Shown: positions 47,198 through 58,590 of the stretch, piece after piece | Layout of the letters: each line of letters starts with the position of its first letter | Position numbering within the stretch: the stretch's first letter is position 1 | Assembly (NCBI GenBank): GCA_958496175.1 | Contig: OY292280.1 | Location: forward strand, 7,068,001 to 7,132,000 | DNA from: Sisyra terminalis | Taxonomy: Eukaryota > Arthropoda > Insecta > Neuroptera > Sisyridae | Length of the DNA stretch: 64,000 bases | Direction: 5' to 3' | Translations under genes and position numbers: made by a program | Notes under the pieces: model-generated | The model's database searches: none | The model's input: only the letters and a program-made list of their open reading frames with translations | Told to the model about the DNA's origin: nothing

Positions 47198-49830
47198 TTG
47201 TTATTTATATTTTACACTTACATTTCGCAACATTTAAATACTCATTTTTAACATTGTTTCTCCACCCCCTTGCTTTTTTGGGTCATCCATAAATTATCGT
47301 TTCACTACAATGTCCTTAAAATTATTCTTTGTACCAGAAGTCATTTTGAAAACAAAAGTAATGGAAAGCTGTACTTTTATTTAAAAAATATAAATTAATG
47401 AAGACAACTGCATTACCGACATGATGAGATTCAATTTTTTTATATAAAGTATGGATTTTAATTATTTGAAAATTCGTGTTTTAAACTTTTCATTGGTAAA
47501 AATAAAAGGGGTTAAAGTTAAAAAATGAATGTACTTATTCGTCGGGAATAATTTCAATCAAAAAGGAAGCCTTATTTTTGTGTTTTAGTGTACATATTGA
47601 AGAAATGAGTTGTTAGTGTATGCCGTTGGAATTTCGTATTATTTATATTTTATCCTTAATTTTTGAAACATTTAATTACTCAATTTTAACATTGTATCTT
47701 CACCTCTTGCTTTTTTGGATCTTCCATAAATTATTGGTTCACTAAAATTTTTATAAACTTATTACTAGTACTAGAACTCATTTTGATAGAAGTTATTTAA
47801 AAAAAGAAGTAATGTTAAGCTGTAATTTTATTTTCAAATAAATAAATTATCCTTATCAACCTTTTTGGTGGAAAAAAAGCTCGTAAGTAGGCAACATCGT
47901 ACAAATTTGAGAAACCTCGGTTTCAACAGAGCTTAGTAGCATTTTATGAAGTCAACTGCATTACCGACACGATAATATTCAATTTTTTTATATAAAGTAT
48001 GAATTTTCATTGTTTGAAAAATCATATTTTAAACTTTCATTGGTAAAATAAAAGGGGATAGAGTTAAAAATTAAATGTAATTATTCGTCGGGAATAATTT
48101 CAATCAAAAAGAAGGATTTGTTTTTGTGTTTTAGTGAACATATTGAAGCAAGAAGTTGTCAGTTTAGGCCGTTGGAATTTCGTATTATTTATATTTTACC
48201 CTTAATTTTTGCAACATTTAATTACTCAATTTTAACATTGTATCTTCACCCTTTGCTTTTTTGGATCACCCATAAATTAATTATTGGTCCACTACAATTT
48301 CTATAAAATTATGCTTGGTACTAGAACTCATTTTGATAGAAGTTATTTAAAAAAAAAAAGTAATGGAAAGCTGTAATTTTATTTTCAAATAAATAAATTA
48401 TCCTTATCAACCTTTTTGGTGGGAAAAAAGCTCGTAAGTAGGCAACATCGTACAAATTTGAGAAACCTCGGTTTCAACAGAGCTTAGTAGTATTTTATGA
48501 AGTCAACTGCATTACCGACACGATAATATTCAATTTTTTTATATAAAGTATGAATTTTCATTGTTTGAAAAATCATGTTTTAAACTTTCATTGGTAAAAT
48601 AAAAGGGGATAGAGTTAAAAATTAAATGTATTTATTCGTCGGGAATAATTTCAATCAAAAAGAAGGTTTTTTTTTTGTGTTTTAGTGAACATATTGAAGC
48701 AAGAAGTTGTCAGTTTAGGCCGTTGGAATTTCGTATTATTTATATTTTACCCTTAATTTTTGCAACATTTAATTACTCAATTTTAACATTGTATCTTCAC
48801 CCTTTGCTTTTTTGGATCACCCATAAATTAATTATTGGTCCACTACAATTTCTATAAAATTATGCTTGGTACTAGAACTCATTTTGATAGAAGTTATTTA
48901 AAAAAAAAAGTAATGGAAAGCTGTAATTTTATTTTCAAATAAATAAATTATCCCTATTAACCTTTTTGGTGGGAAAAAAGCTCGTAAGTAGGCAATATCG
49001 TACAAATTTGAGAAACCTCGGTTTCAACAGAGCTTAGTAGCATTTTATGAAGTCAACTGCATTACCGACACGATAATATTCAATTTTTTTATATAAAGTA
49101 TGAATTTTCATTGTTTGAAAAATCATATTTTAAACTTTCATTGGTAAAATAAAAGGGGATAGAGTTAAAAATTAAATGTATTTATTCGTCGGGAATAATT
49201 TCAATCAAAAAGAAGGATTTGTTTTTGTGTTTTAGTGAACATATTGAAGCAAGAAGTTGTCAGTTTAGGCCGTTGGAATTTCGTATTATTTATATTTTAC
49301 CCTTAATTTTTGCAACATTTAATTACTCAATTTTATCATTGTATCTTCACCCTTTGCTTTTTTGGATCACCCATAAATTGATTATTGGTCCACTACAATT
49401 TCTATAAAATTATGCTTGGTACTAGAACTCATTTTGATAGAAGTTATTTAAAAAAAAAAGTAATGGAAAGCTGTAATTTTATTTTCAAATAAATAAATTA
49501 TCCTTATCAACCTTTTTGGTGGAAAAAAAGCTCGTAAGTAGGTAACATCGTACAAATTTGAGAAACCTCGGTTTCAACAGAGCTTAGTAGTATTTTATGA
49601 AGTCAACTGCATTACCGACACGATAATATTCAATTTTTTTATATAAAGTATGAATTTTCATTGTTTGAAAAATCATGTTTTAAACTTTCATTGGTAAAAT
49701 AAAAGGGGATAGAGTTAAAAATTAAATGTATTTATTCGTCGGGAATAATTTCAATCAAAAAGAAAGATTTTTTTTTCTATTTCCGTGAAAATTTTGAAGC
49801 AAAAAGTTGTCAGTGTAGGCCGTTGGAATT
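47198..49830. repeat. ~550-bp tandem array, four full units plus a deleted first unit
   Basis: GTTGGAATTTCGTATTATTT starts units at 47625, 48171, 48722 and 49272; the array ends at about 49822. Periods are 546, 551, 550 and 550. The first, diverged unit (47198-47624) lacks ~120 bases present in all the others (the CGTAAGTAGGCAACATCGTA segment). Repeated 60-62-codon ORFs are a by-product of the repeat. Confidence 0.95.
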
Positions 49831-51095
49831 TTATTATCGAATATTTATTTGCAATGAATGTATAGAGACGATTGCAAACGCCATTGTTTTTCATTCACGT
49901 GTTTATGATATATTTTCAATGAGGAAAATTATAAACTCGAACAGCTCAAAACGATTATAAAGCTATTGAAATATTGAACAATTCTAATATCATACTGTAT
50001 ACAATACTACACATTATATTGGAAAAATATAAAGCGATTTGTTTCAATTAGATGGAATGGGGATTAAGGGATGATGGACAAGGGCTTTTATGTCAATCAA
50101 ATACAGGAGTGGAACTCTATAAGAGGTATTATGTTCAATTCATAAGCTCTCTAAGCTTCGACTGTTTTGATGTTTCGACTCGATATTCGAAACTTTTTAA
50201 AGCTCCAACACCACCCCTAAGGGGGGTCACTTGACTACTGAAACTAATGTTTATATATATTATCGACATTGCCAGTTCATGTGCTATGTTTTTACCAACT
50301 AAAAACAATTTTCCGTCAAGAGGAATGAGAATTATTGAGGGGAGTTAGGGTAATGTGGAATAAATATCAATGAAAATGCATTTTTTGTGAATAGTTTATG
50401 TTTAAGTTTCATTTGAAGGGAAGTGATGAGTTAGTGGTGAAAATTTTATTTATTGCAAGTAGGGGATGTTTTTGGTTGGTTGGGGGTTGATAGATGTGTA
50501 AGTAGTTGTAATTGCAAGATTGTCGCAGTTTTCTTAATCGATTTTTTCATATGTCATTTAGGGTTGGACAGGTTGAAGGGTTACGAGTAAATTAAACTTA
50601 ATGTCTAGTTAAGGGATGAATTTGTGTTCCGTCCATTTCACGCTCATAACTGGTGGTTGGTGTGTTTTTCTATTGATTTATCAATTATGGTTTTGTAGTG
50701 GCAAGTTGTGACTGAAAAGCTCAGGTGATTGCCTCGGAAAACTAAATCCATTGGAAGCGAACCCTCACCTTTCCCGTTGGCGCTGGTGCGGACTGGGTAG
50801 AGCTGGCAATCGCTATTCATCCCTCTACATTCGTACGATTCACACCCCAGTGCACAACAACCTACAATATATCACTCTCTTTTAATGTTTTCCATTGGCT
50901 TTTCTCTACACAGAACCACTAGCTCAACGAGTGCCGATTCAATATCCCTTAACCCTCCATTTTTCCCAACCGAGGCTGCTTCCTAATATTTCCACACAGA
51001 CTCCATACCAATTTCAAGGAAAAAATCCTGCTAAACCCACCACATATACCCTTTTTTCTTTCTTTTCCTGACGATAAGAAAAATTGAGATTTTCC
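49831..51095. other. intronic DNA, mostly unique
   Basis: No exon, RNA gene or repeat that I can support. Confidence 0.3.
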
Positions 51096-51099
51096 TAGA

Positions 51100-51460
51100 T
51101 TTTCATTCAATTTTTCCTCGAAAATAACATTTTTTTGTCTCGACGCATTTCGACAAAATCCGGAAAAATCTCGAAATTGACATTGAGAAACATGCGAAGT
51201 TTATGGAAAATGGACGTTCACTTTCGTATGATGTTGGAAATGCAGCATCAGTGAATTGTGCAGTATGGACCGTTACGTCATCCTGTTGAAACCACATATT
51301 CTATACTCCTAATTTGTCCAGGAAATATACGTTTAAATTTATGCTGTAACCAGCAAATAATTATGCAAAAAATCAAAACAATTATTCCGCGTTCTTGAGG
51401 CGTAAACGATGTCTTATTGACGTGTATTTTCTATATGTTTACTTCACAAATGTCATAGCA
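51100..51460 (-). pseudogene. Tc1/mariner-type transposase fragment
   Basis: MWFQQDDVTVHTAQ on minus (51297-51256) matches the catalytic-region motif of the pseudogene at 14440. ATTATTCCGCGTT at about 51381 also recurs at 15396. The remainder is frameshifted. Confidence 0.65.
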
Positions 51461-51474
51461 AAACTATCATTGGA

Positions 51475-52450
51475 ATAAGCTTGGATCAACGTCGAAATTT
51501 GAGAATTGTTTCGAATGGTTTCGTAATTATTCCTGTACATATTATCCACTCTAAGGGCGGATTCAGGATTTTTTTCTGGGGGGCACAATATCATCTTTCA
51601 TTTACAAAAGCGTGAAAGGGATCACGAAAAAATTCGCAATTCCTGACAGAAAAAGATTAGAGTTTCATTAATATTCTTTCTGTTATTTTTTGCTTCTAAG
51701 TATATACTGTTATGAAATCTCCACAGTACACAAATATACCGGGGGGTGGGGGGGGGACGGGGGCCCGTGCCTCCCATAAATCCACCCTGGTTCACTGGAA
51801 TGTAATTTTTACGTAAATTTTGACGTATGCCAGAAATAAGGAATCGAAGGTTATTTTCAAATATGTATTATCAAATATATAAAACAGTACATAAAAATTA
51901 AACAGTTCAATAATGCGACAATAAATGTTACCTAAGTATAGTTTTCATTTCGCAAATGTTTTGGAGTTTCCTTTCATTATTAATAATACATCACAGTTTT
52001 TCCCATAAAAAAGTAAGCCTTATGTAGAAAATTTGGTTCAAGTCCATTTTAGCACATTCACAATCTGGCAACGTTGCATTTTCGACTTTATTTTTAATTT
52101 AATTCGTGATAAATCGATCCACAATAAAAATTTAGCCACAAAAGAGAGAATTATACCTTATTAGAATTAAATCATCAAAAAAAATCGCGAATCAAAAAAC
52201 AAAGTCGAAAATGCAACGTTGCCAGATTGTGGGTGTGCTAAAATGGACTTGATCTGAAAATTTAATTTTACATATTAGAATATAAATACATATTTGAAAA
52301 TAACCGCCATTTCTTCATTTTTGACATATGTCAAATTTTACCTACAAATTGCATTCGAGTGAACAATACGTACAGGAATAATATCGAAACCATTCCAAAT
52401 AGTTCTCTTCAGTTCTGAAAATTTCGACGTTCCTGATCCAAACTTATACC
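51475..52450. mobile_element. TIR element G with two nested MITEs
   Basis: Left arm from TTGGATCAACGTCG; right arm ends GATCCAAACTTATACC. MITE A at 52035-52255 is flanked by GAAAATTT (52027-52034, 52256-52263). A second, hAT-like MITE (51559-51789; AGGGCGGATTCAGGATTT..ATAAATCCACCCTGG) splits the left arm at TCCACTCT/TTCACTGG. Confidence 0.8.
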
Positions 52451-52845
52451 TTGCAAAGTCGTCCACAAAATCAGGGCACAGTATAGAGGACTCTAGTGTC
52501 AATAGTACACAATTATGAATATAAGCACCAAAAAAATTTTCGTATAATTCACAAGAGATTAATAATTTCAATGGAAAATTGTTTCCTAAACATAAGTAGA
52601 ATTAAATAATAATGAATTTTTGTTATATTAATGGTATTAAATTATATGAATAACATGAATATAAAGTTTTGACAACTTTAGCCTTTGAATTACAATAGCA
52701 AAAAAGCGAACAACCAATATAAATTCTGTACATAAAGTTGGTCATTATCTTAGTGATAATGCGCTAATGGTGGAAGAAAAAATAATTAAAGCTTGTCTGA
52801 ATTTTTGGGAACACGTGAACTAACAATTTGCCTATCTCGTAGGTT
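52451..52845. repeat. segmental duplicate of 35876-35962 and 36745-36924
   Basis: TTGCAAAGTCGTCCACAAAA and CTCTAGTGTCAATAGTACAC follow element G here and at 35873. AAAAAGCGAACAA and TTGCCTATCTCGT match the 3' flank of the ORF at 36925. Confidence 0.7.
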
Positions 52846-54236
52846 CTTCTGTTATTTATTCTTCGTGGACAGGATGATGATTTTGGCGCCATTTTGTATT
52901 TAAATTTGTTACACCAAAGTTTGACTATATCCACCTTTGATCTACTATTGTTTATCTTTTTCCTGAGGTCAAATATTGATAAATAATCATTATTTGTTTT
53001 TAATCCATCAAAATTAACCATGCACGTATATGTAACTCCATATACGTATCTTCCTTAATAGTGTACAATTTTTCCAAGGACTATTTTTCCCAATTACCAT
53101 GTGTTTCTATTTATTTTTTTTTTTAAAGCGATTATTGGATAACAGTGAATAAAGGAAGCTTTATTTTGGGACGCCATCTATTAAATATTTGATGAAACCT
53201 TTGAATGATTTTAATGCACGCAAATTATTTAATTTTTGTTTTATGTATGAACTTTTATTGTGATTATGTGTGAATATTACTATTGTTATTATCCTTGCGA
53301 TATTTATTGTTACTGGGCCGCAGGATAGTAAAGAAATGAAGTAATTTCTATGTGATTAAAGTAGAAAAAAATTCGTCATTAGTTGTTGGAGATAAAGTTT
53401 TCCTTTTTTTTTTACCATCATATTTTGATACCAAAGGAAAATGTGGAAACGTATCTAGGACTAAAAATAGGTTATGAAAAGATTATAAGGATGATTGATA
53501 TTTCTGTGATAGATGTATAAATTAAAAAAGGATGAACGCGTCTATAAAAAATATGATATGAAAATCTCAATAGGAAAGTCAAGCGGAACTGAATGGGAAA
53601 TATAATATGGGGATGAGGGTGAATTGGAAGTTGGGGTGGGTTGGGGTTTGATAGAATATCACGAGGTGGATTTGGTTTTGGTTTGTTTTTTTTTTTATTT
53701 GATTTTAATGTCATGAGATATGATGATTATTATGATGTAGGTGGAGATGATTAGAGAGATAGTATACGGTAGAGGGATGTAATTGAAAAAAAAGCTCACG
53801 AGCTTTTCCCTCTCATATTTGCTGAAGCGTTCGAACTGAACTTGCCATTCACGTGTACGTAATAAGTGATAATTATTGATAATTCAATTATCCTGTTAAT
53901 TCATCCTTCATATAAAAGGATAAATAGAAAGATTTTAATTAATTAATTTTTTTTTCTTTAGTCCAAACAAAAGTTCAAAACTCGATTCAGTCTCGACATT
54001 TTCTCATTTTTTGTATAAAAAAAATGTTTTTTTTTTTTAAATCTACGCATGCTTGAAAGTAGTACTTTAAAAACGATAGAGATGTCGCGGTGCGACCAAG
54101 TCGAAAATTCGATGTCTAATTTTTAAAAGTAATTCATTATTTAACAAAAATATTCCAAATATTTGGTTTTGGTTTCCTTAAAAGGTTGTATTAGGAGTGC
54201 AAATAAGTTTCAAAACTTAAATAGTTCATAACATTT
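52846..54236. other. intronic DNA, no gene seen
   Basis: The low-complexity minus ORF at 53472-53714 (KKNKPKPNPP) reflects a GT-rich run and is not called. Confidence 0.3.
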
Positions 54237-54986
54237 GGTATAAGCTTGGATCAGGAACGTCGAAATTTGAGAACTGTTTCGAATGGTTTCGTAATTATTC
54301 CTGTACGTATTGTTCACTCGAATGCAATTTGTACGTAAATTTTGACATATGCCAGAAATGAAGAAACGACCGTTATTTTCAAATATGTATCATCAAATAT
54401 ATATAACAGAACATAAAAATTAAACAGTTCAATAATGCGACCATAAATATTACCTAAGTATATTTTTCATTTCGCAAATGTTTTGGAGTTTCCTTTCATT
54501 ATAATAATATATCACAGTTTTCACAAGTGTTTTCCCATAAAAAAGTAAACTTTATTTAGAAAATTTGATTCAAGTCCATTTTAGCACAGCTACAATCTGG
54601 CAACGTTGCATTTTCAACTTTTTTTTAATTTAATTCGCGATTAAATCTGTCCATAATAAAAAATTTAGCCACAAAAGAGAGAATTATACCATATTAGAAT
54701 TAAATCATCAAAAAAATCGCGAATTAAATTAAAAACAAAGTCGAAAATGCAACGTTGGCAGATTGTGGGTGTGCTAAAATGGACTTGAACCGTAAATTTA
54801 ATTTTACATATAACAATATAAATACATATTTGAAAATAATTGTCGCTTCTTCATTTCTGGCATATGTCAAAGTTTACGTACAAATTGCATTCGAGTGAAC
54901 AATACGTACAGGAATAATTACGAAACCATTCGAAATAGTTCCCTTCAGTTCTGAAAATTTCCACGTTCCTGATCCAGGTTTATACC
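54237..54986. mobile_element. complete TIR element G, 750 bp, TSD TAACATTT, carrying MITE A
   Basis: GGTATAAGCTTGGATCAGGA .. TCCTGATCCAGGTTTATACC. TAACATTT is found just before 54237 and just after 54986. MITE A at 54567-54791 has GAAAATTT/GTAAATTT at its borders. Confidence 0.9.
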
Positions 54987-55084
54987 TAACATTTTATTAA
55001 AAGTAATAATTTAAGATCCAACTGCGAAATTAGTACATGAATAATAAAGATAATCAAAATTTATTTTTTAAGTATTTTTACAAT

Positions 55085-55735
55085 TTCAGTTGGGTATATT
55101 TCAATTGGATCAGAAACGTCGAGATTTTCAGAACTGAAGAGAACTATTCCGAATGGGTTCGTATTGTTCACTCGAATGCAATTTGTACGTAAACTTTGTA
55201 TGTAAACTTTGACATATTCCAGAAATGAAGAAGCGACAGTTATTTTCAAATATGTATTTTTATTATATTATTTAAAATTAAATTTTCGTCTCATGTTCAT
55301 TTTAGCACGCCCACAATCTGGCAACGTTGCATTTTCGGCTTTGTTTTTACTTTAATTCGTGATTTTTTTGATGATTTAATTGTAATATGGTATAATTCTC
55401 TCCTTTGTGGGTTAATTTTTATTATGGACCGATTAAATCGCGAATTTAATTAAAACCAAAGTCGAAAATGCAACGTTGCCAGATTGTGGGTGTGCTGTAA
55501 TGGACTTGAGCCAAAGTAAACTTTATTTAGTATATTTAATTTTACAGATTTTACGTAGTACAATATAAATACATATTTGAAAATAACAATCGCTACTTCA
55601 TTTCTGACATGTCAAAATTTACGTACAAATTGCATTCGAGTGAACAGTCCGTACAGGAATAATATCGAAACCATTCGAAATATTTCTCTCAGTTCTGAAA
55701 ATTTCGACGTTCCTGATCCAAGTTTATACCTAACA
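55085..55735. mobile_element. second element G, tandemly duplicated with flank, MITE inverted
   Basis: Ends GATCCAAGTTTATACC followed by the same flank (TAACATTTTATTGAAAGTAA) as at 54987. The MITE here (55288-55512) is in inverted orientation and one side of its duplication is lost, so the interior was rearranged. Confidence 0.7.
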
Positions 55736-55974
55736 TTTTATTGAAAGTAATAATTTAAGATCTGACTGCGAAATTAGTACAAGAATAATGAATATAATCA
55801 AAATTTAAGTTTTTAAGGTTTTTACCATTTCAATTGTACATCAAAGCTTTTTTTTTCGGTATTTAAATTTTTGCTTATGAATAAAAGATGTATATATTCA
55901 TGTTGGTGGTTGTAGACTACAAACGAAACAGATGTTGGGTCTATGATAACATATTCTTCATAAACCATTGTCTA

Positions 55975-56072
55975 TGAAGAACGATGTATCATCGATGTTT
56001 TGGAATTCAACATCGATGTTTATAAGCGATATATCGATGTTTGAAAAAATCGATGTATCGTTTGCATCCTTA
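55975..56072. repeat. ATCGAT-motif cluster ending in CGTTTGCATCC
   Basis: Four CATCGATGTTT-like units; the end ATCGATGTATCGTTTGCATC is identical to 19602-19622. Confidence 0.55.
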
Positions 56073-57585
56073 CGACCATCATCATGGAGGAGAATAGTTT
56101 TTCTGTGTCCGGAGTAGTAATGGACAAGTTTTTTTTCCCTTTGTTCTGGTCTGCCTTTGTATGGTTTCCAGTTTTCTATGTGATATTTGTTTATAATGGA
56201 CAGATTAAAATATTGTTGAAGGTTTGTTGATGAAATTCACGACGAAAAAAAATTCAATTGAGTTATTTTTTACATATTTATTGATGACAGTAAAAGAGAA
56301 ATTTTGATTTAGAAAAGAAATTCTTTTTGAGGGAAGTCTTGAAAGAAATATCATAGTCGCGGAAGTCCTCAAGGATTCGTTGTGATTTTCAAGCATTTTA
56401 CAGTAGTACGAGTTTCGAATTTGACTATAGTCATAAAAGGGAAAAAAAACATGCTGAATTTTTCCTCCAATACTGTCAATATCGTCTTTGGGGATTGCCG
56501 AGGACGTTTCACAAAAAGCAGAAACATTTGCATCTAATTGCATGAAACGGTTAGAGCTATTTTATTATAAATTGGCATTTCTAGTTGCAGACGTTTACAA
56601 TGGAAAAATGTACCGATATTTTTCCCAGACATTTTCTTTTTTGCTTTCATTCTTCTCATTTCCTATTCATCGTCTTCTTCGTTTGTCAATTGCGGATAAA
56701 ATATCTTTTTATCGACAGACAAACCAAACGAATTGTTCTTGCTGTTTTTCAATAAAACATATCTGTATCTACCTCGAATTCTGCATAAAATTTTCCCTGG
56801 AAAACCTGTGACGTTTCCATTTTCCGCGATTTCCTCAATCCCGTGATTGTTTTCTTCCCGATTTCCCTCGACTAGCTGCAATCAAAAGCTGTGCATTTTA
56901 TAGCATGAAAAGTTCGTAATTTCACCAAATCAAAAATTGGATATACCATAAAAAAGTAGACAAAACTCCATATAATTTCATAAGACCTTTAAAACGCATG
57001 CGCTAACTTTCCCAACTAAAGAAAACTTCTTCATAAATCAAGTGAAAACTTTACAAAAATCGTTCGATAATTGCCAACTTTGAGCACTAAATGTTTTCGA
57101 TGGGAAAAGCTGTAATCCAAATCGTTTTACAAAACCCTGTACATCAACTGGAAAATTTCAACTGTTGTATAACTACTTCAAGTTCAACAACCTAATTTTC
57201 CAAGAGAACAACAATAAAGTTTGAAAGTCCCACGGGATTAGAACTAAACAATATGCCATCTTATATAGCTCCTTGTAGTCCTCTAGCTCTATTTTAACAT
57301 GACCAAACGGCTCATAAGGGAAACTACTTGTTTTCCACAAAATAAATAACTAAAATCTCAATTTTCAATCATAAAACACCCTCAATTTAAATACGAACTT
57401 ACTGCAGCATCGTTAATTTATATAAACAATTTTAGAATCTGTTAATAATGAAGCCACCCCCCTATTTTTCCGTCCGAACAGGTGAACAGTGTTGCCAATT
57501 TTCAGCAAAATCCTTCGGATCAAAATAGTCTACTATTTCTATTGAGTCGATCTCAGCGCTTGCATTCAGTGATGCCAACTTGGGG
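56073..57585. other. intronic DNA, no gene seen
   Basis: Overlapping ORFs on both strands at 56205-56811 have no domain and no splice context, so they are not called. Confidence 0.3.
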
Positions 57586-57589
57586 TGTA

Positions 57590-58590
57590 TACAATATATA
57601 GAATATATTGCGGTTCAATTTATGTAGTATAATTTAATATAATAATATATAAAAATCATACCATAAACATAAATTTCAAAAGAAGTTCAAACAAAAATAT
57701 TTGTGACGTATTACCCAGATACGTATTTCGATTGCCAAGCAATCTTCCTCAGTGGTCATCAAGTAGTTTGGATCACTCCGTAACTGCCTTGTGATGATTC
57801 ACAAATCCCAGTATAAAAATCTTCCAAAATTGGAAGGGGGGCAGGGGTATTTTGAATTTTGGGAAAGTTAAAATTTTGTTATGCAACCGGGAAGCTTTAA
57901 AATCATATCCTCTAAGTACATTTTTTAAATTACTTAAATTTTAAAGTAAAATTATAGAGTTTATGAAGTTTGCGAAAATAAACTTTTTTTTAATTATAGT
58001 CAAATAAGATTTTTTCGCTGATTTTGAACAGTTATACTGTGTATACTATATATAGAATATATTGCGGTCGAATTTATGAAGTCTAATTTAATGTAATAAT
58101 ATAAAAAATCATACCATAAACATAAATTTGAAAAGAAGTTCAAACAAAAATATTTGTGACGTATTGCCCAGATACGTATTTCGATTGCCAAGCAATCTTC
58201 CTCAGTGGTCACTCCATAACTGCTTTGTGATGATTCACTTTATAGTGTTTGTGAAAATAAACTTTTTTAATTATAGTCAAATAAGATTTTTTCGCTGACT
58301 TTGAACAGGTATACTGTTTATGCAATATATAAAACGTGAATCATCACATTACGGAGTGATCCAAACTAGTTGATGACCACTTAGGAAGATTGTTTGGCAA
58401 TCGAAATACGTATCTGGGCAATACGTCACAAATATTTTTGTTTGAACTTGTGTTGAAATTTATGTTTATGGTATGATTTTTATATATTATTATATTACAT
58501 TATACTACATAAATTGGGCCGCAATATATTCTATATATTGTGTACACAGTATAACTGTTCAAGTCAGCGAAAATATCTTATTTTGGCCAA
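57590..58590. repeat. three foldback family B copies
   Basis: About 57590-57805, 58005-58240 and 58270-58590. Each has GATACGTATTTCGATTGCCA or its complement and a TATATAGAATATATTGCGG end. Confidence 0.75.

Noticed and set aside
48118..49407. Three near-identical 60-62-codon ORFs (RPLEFRIIYILPLIF..)
   Set aside because: They recur only because the 550-bp unit is tandemly repeated. Composition is AT-driven and no start context or domain is present.
47198..49830. CRISPR-like or bacterial array
   Set aside because: The unit is 550 bp with no spacers, and the DNA is clearly eukaryotic.
56205..56811. Overlapping 107-112-codon ORFs on opposite strands
   Set aside because: No domain, no splice context, mutual overlap; likely chance.
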